Part shown: piece by piece, positions 61,976 through 64,000 of the stretch | Numbering within the stretch: position 1 is the first letter of the stretch | Layout: every line of letters starts with the position of its first letter | Made by a program: the position numbers and the translations under genes | NCBI GenBank assembly: GCA_023101725.1 | Contig: JALJCO010010195.1 | Span: 682,001 to 746,000 of the forward strand | Length of the DNA: 64,000 bases | DNA from: Atherinomorus stipes | Taxonomy: Eukaryota; Chordata; Actinopteri; Atheriniformes; Atherinidae | Reading direction: 5' to 3' | The notes under the pieces: generated by a model | Told to the model about the DNA's origin: nothing | What the model saw: only the letters and a program-made list of their open reading frames with translations | Database searches by the model: none

Positions 61976-64000
61976 TTTCCATTTATGTTTGCTCATGTTG
62001 CAATACATTTCTGTAAGTATTCACTGGTAATATAAGAAATTAACACGTATGCACTGTACTGAAAGGGCTGATAGATGTTTATAAGCTGCATGGATCCATC
62101 ATCATGATCTAGACCATTCACATTAAACAGAAACATTTGATCCATCTTACAATTAATACTGTAAAAATATTCATTAATGCCTCTTTTTGTTGCTCTTTTC
62201 AAGACCTCAGAATAGATGATGAATATTTAAATGCAAATATTGTCAATGGGGAGTTTAAGGTTACACTAATAGAGTTCATTCTGGTCAATGACCTGGATCT
62301 GGGTTTGGGATTTGGATGTTCCCTGTTCTCTTTATAAAAGCAATGAAGCTGTGACAGACAGGCAAACTTTAGGGATCTGCAAGCAAGGGGTCTGCTTAAG
62401 TTCAATGTCAAGTTCAAAGCCTTTTCTCACAATGTAATCCAGAAGAAATTTCCCACGAGACACTGGGAGAGAAGTTATCATTATAGGGTTTAATTTGACA
62501 TCCAGTACCAGTAAGTGTTTTGCTTTAGAGTCAAGGATAGCGGTCAAATGGCTTCAAAGGAACCCGTGATTGGACAGTCATGTCTTCAGAGAATCTCCCT
62601 CACAAAATACTGCTGATAAGGGAGAAAATATATGAGTCTGAGCAGTCTGAGACTTGGAATAGTTGCTTAATTTTGTTACCAAATGAAGCTGAAATAAGAG
62701 CTGCCTTGGCTGAGGGCTTTGTTGTGCATCAGCAAGTTTTCTTTCCTGTTGTGTGACATAGAACACCTTTCCTCTGTTAGGCCAATTTTTGATTAAATCA
62801 TTATTTATTCCTCGCTAACTCATTTTGATCAGTATTGCATGACTGAAATCCTCATGGAGTTTCCTAACCAAGCTTTTTTAGTTTTTTTTTTTCTTTTTTT
62901 TAAGATCAACCCCTCCAAGCCAAACCCTGCTGGTGACACCACATAAATAAAACTTCAGCATTTACACTGGCAGGCAGTGCCTCATGATAATTTATACAGA
63001 TTGTCACAACTGTAGACCACGTCCTAAATCATCAATCCTGTTTCTGACAGCTTTCTTTTCCTATCCATCAATGGAGACAGGGCCAGATCCACAGAGGAGC
63101 TAATTTTGTCATGTGACAGCATCCTTGTAGCAGAGAGTCTCAGCAGGATGTTGCCCCAGCTGTCCAGGCCTGACCCCACCATTTCAGGGACCAACGAGGG
63201 AATAATTATAGGTCAGGACTTCATCCCTCTGACTCACCATGACATTCCTGTGCAGTCTCAACATTATGCAGCGCTGAGGACTGTCAAGGACTTGAGTTAA
63301 TAAATTCTTTCCAGATATCTCCCTGTGTGACCGGGGTCGAGGAGACGAGGCCAGACAGTGGTCTACGAATGTGTTAAGGTGAACTCTGCAGTGCCGGTGA
63401 CAGTGGAGTGACTAGAGGAGTCATGTAAACAGGACATTTATCACCGAGATACATTACGGCTGCTGTCGGCTGACGAATCTGAGCAGGTGGCCTGAGGCGT
63501 GTTGTATTGTCTAGACAACTGAGAGGAGCATTGACAAAAAAAAAACTTTTATCTCTGAGTCCTTTTGACAATTTAAATCTTTCCTTTAACGTGGATTAAA
63601 TGGATCTTTGTCTCATAACTGCCTTTAATCTTGCCTGTATCTTTCCCTGGAAAACACTATTTGGTCGATGAGACCTTGCACACTTCTGACCAAGTTAACA
63701 GGAGAAGGGACTTCAAAGGCCAGACTGGTGTCTCTTCTGTCCTTTGACAGAGCAGGGGTCCTCAGGCGTCACCAAAATAGCTTCCCCTCAATCACACGTG
63801 TGTAGCACTCAAAGGAAAGGCCTCAAGATATCAGGCTTTGAGTAGTTGTGAGCGCTGTGGTCATTCTACCCATCAATTATTCAGATGATATAAATTATTT
63901 GTCAGGCCCTCTGAAAGTGAGCTAATGTGTCCACAAGCGGTAGTAACATAAAAAGGGTGTTTCAGAGATCTCAAACAACACTGGTGTCAAGTTGTCTCCA

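Larger units (their letters stand above)
60053..64000 (-). other. anos1: anos1 intron 1, partial
   Basis: No exon encoding a signal peptide or the N-terminal Cys pattern was found here on the minus strand, so exon 1 must lie past the window edge and intron 1 exceeds 3.9 kb. The segment holds a degraded Tc1-like copy (about 61195-61975) and an AT-rich tract at 60930-60970. The rest looks like unique non-coding sequence. Confidence 0.6.

Noticed and set aside
60053..64000. Search for anos1 exon 1
   Set aside because: No minus-strand frame shows a signal peptide followed by the RC..RCLSL-type Cys pattern and a donor, so exon 1 is taken to be outside the window.

Overview
The window looks like teleost fish nuclear DNA. 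It is AT-rich and intron-dominated, carries one multi-exon vertebrate gene, and is littered with fish-type DNA transposon and LINE debris. Protein similarity was judged by eye against remembered family members, so species and paralogue (teleosts can have anos1a and anos1b) are not resolved.

The one confident protein-coding gene is anos1 (anosmin-1, formerly KAL1), on the minus strand from 60052 down to the stop codon at 22943. Thirteen coding exons, matching human exons 2-14, can be joined with GT-AG introns, consistent phases and no internal stop. They give 609 codons plus a stop. In order they encode the end of the Cys-rich N-terminal region, a WAP four-disulfide core, four fibronectin type III domains and a short His-rich tail. 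Exon 1 (signal peptide and first cysteines) and the promoter must lie beyond 64000. Intron 2 is about 15.8 kb and intron 4 about 6.9 kb; most other introns are 0.2-2.5 kb.

Region by region: 1-21760 is downstream intergenic DNA with no recognisable host gene. It holds two LINE 3' remnants, Tc1-like fragments, two palindromic TTAAAG-ended elements, a tandem duplication of about 700 bp, two copies of a complex fold-back element carrying an ETS-motif/first-exon-like module, an implausibly long poly(G)/poly(A) tract (11320-12186), and two elements ended by CCCTTACC/GGTAAGGG and packed with AGTATACT-like motifs. About 21760-22942 is the probable anos1 3' UTR. From 22943 to 64000 lies anos1, whose introns contain a TA-flanked MITE, a tRNA-Cys-like pseudogene, two related Tc1-like transposase remnants, a hAT-like palindromic MITE, and copies of a TTAAAG-bounded repeat in opposite orientations.

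Nothing here amounts to a cooperating multi-gene system. Anosmin-1 is a secreted heparan-sulfate-binding matrix protein that acts alone in the extracellular space. The most unusual structure is the nested fold-back element at 8966-10481 with its partial copy at 5484-6441.
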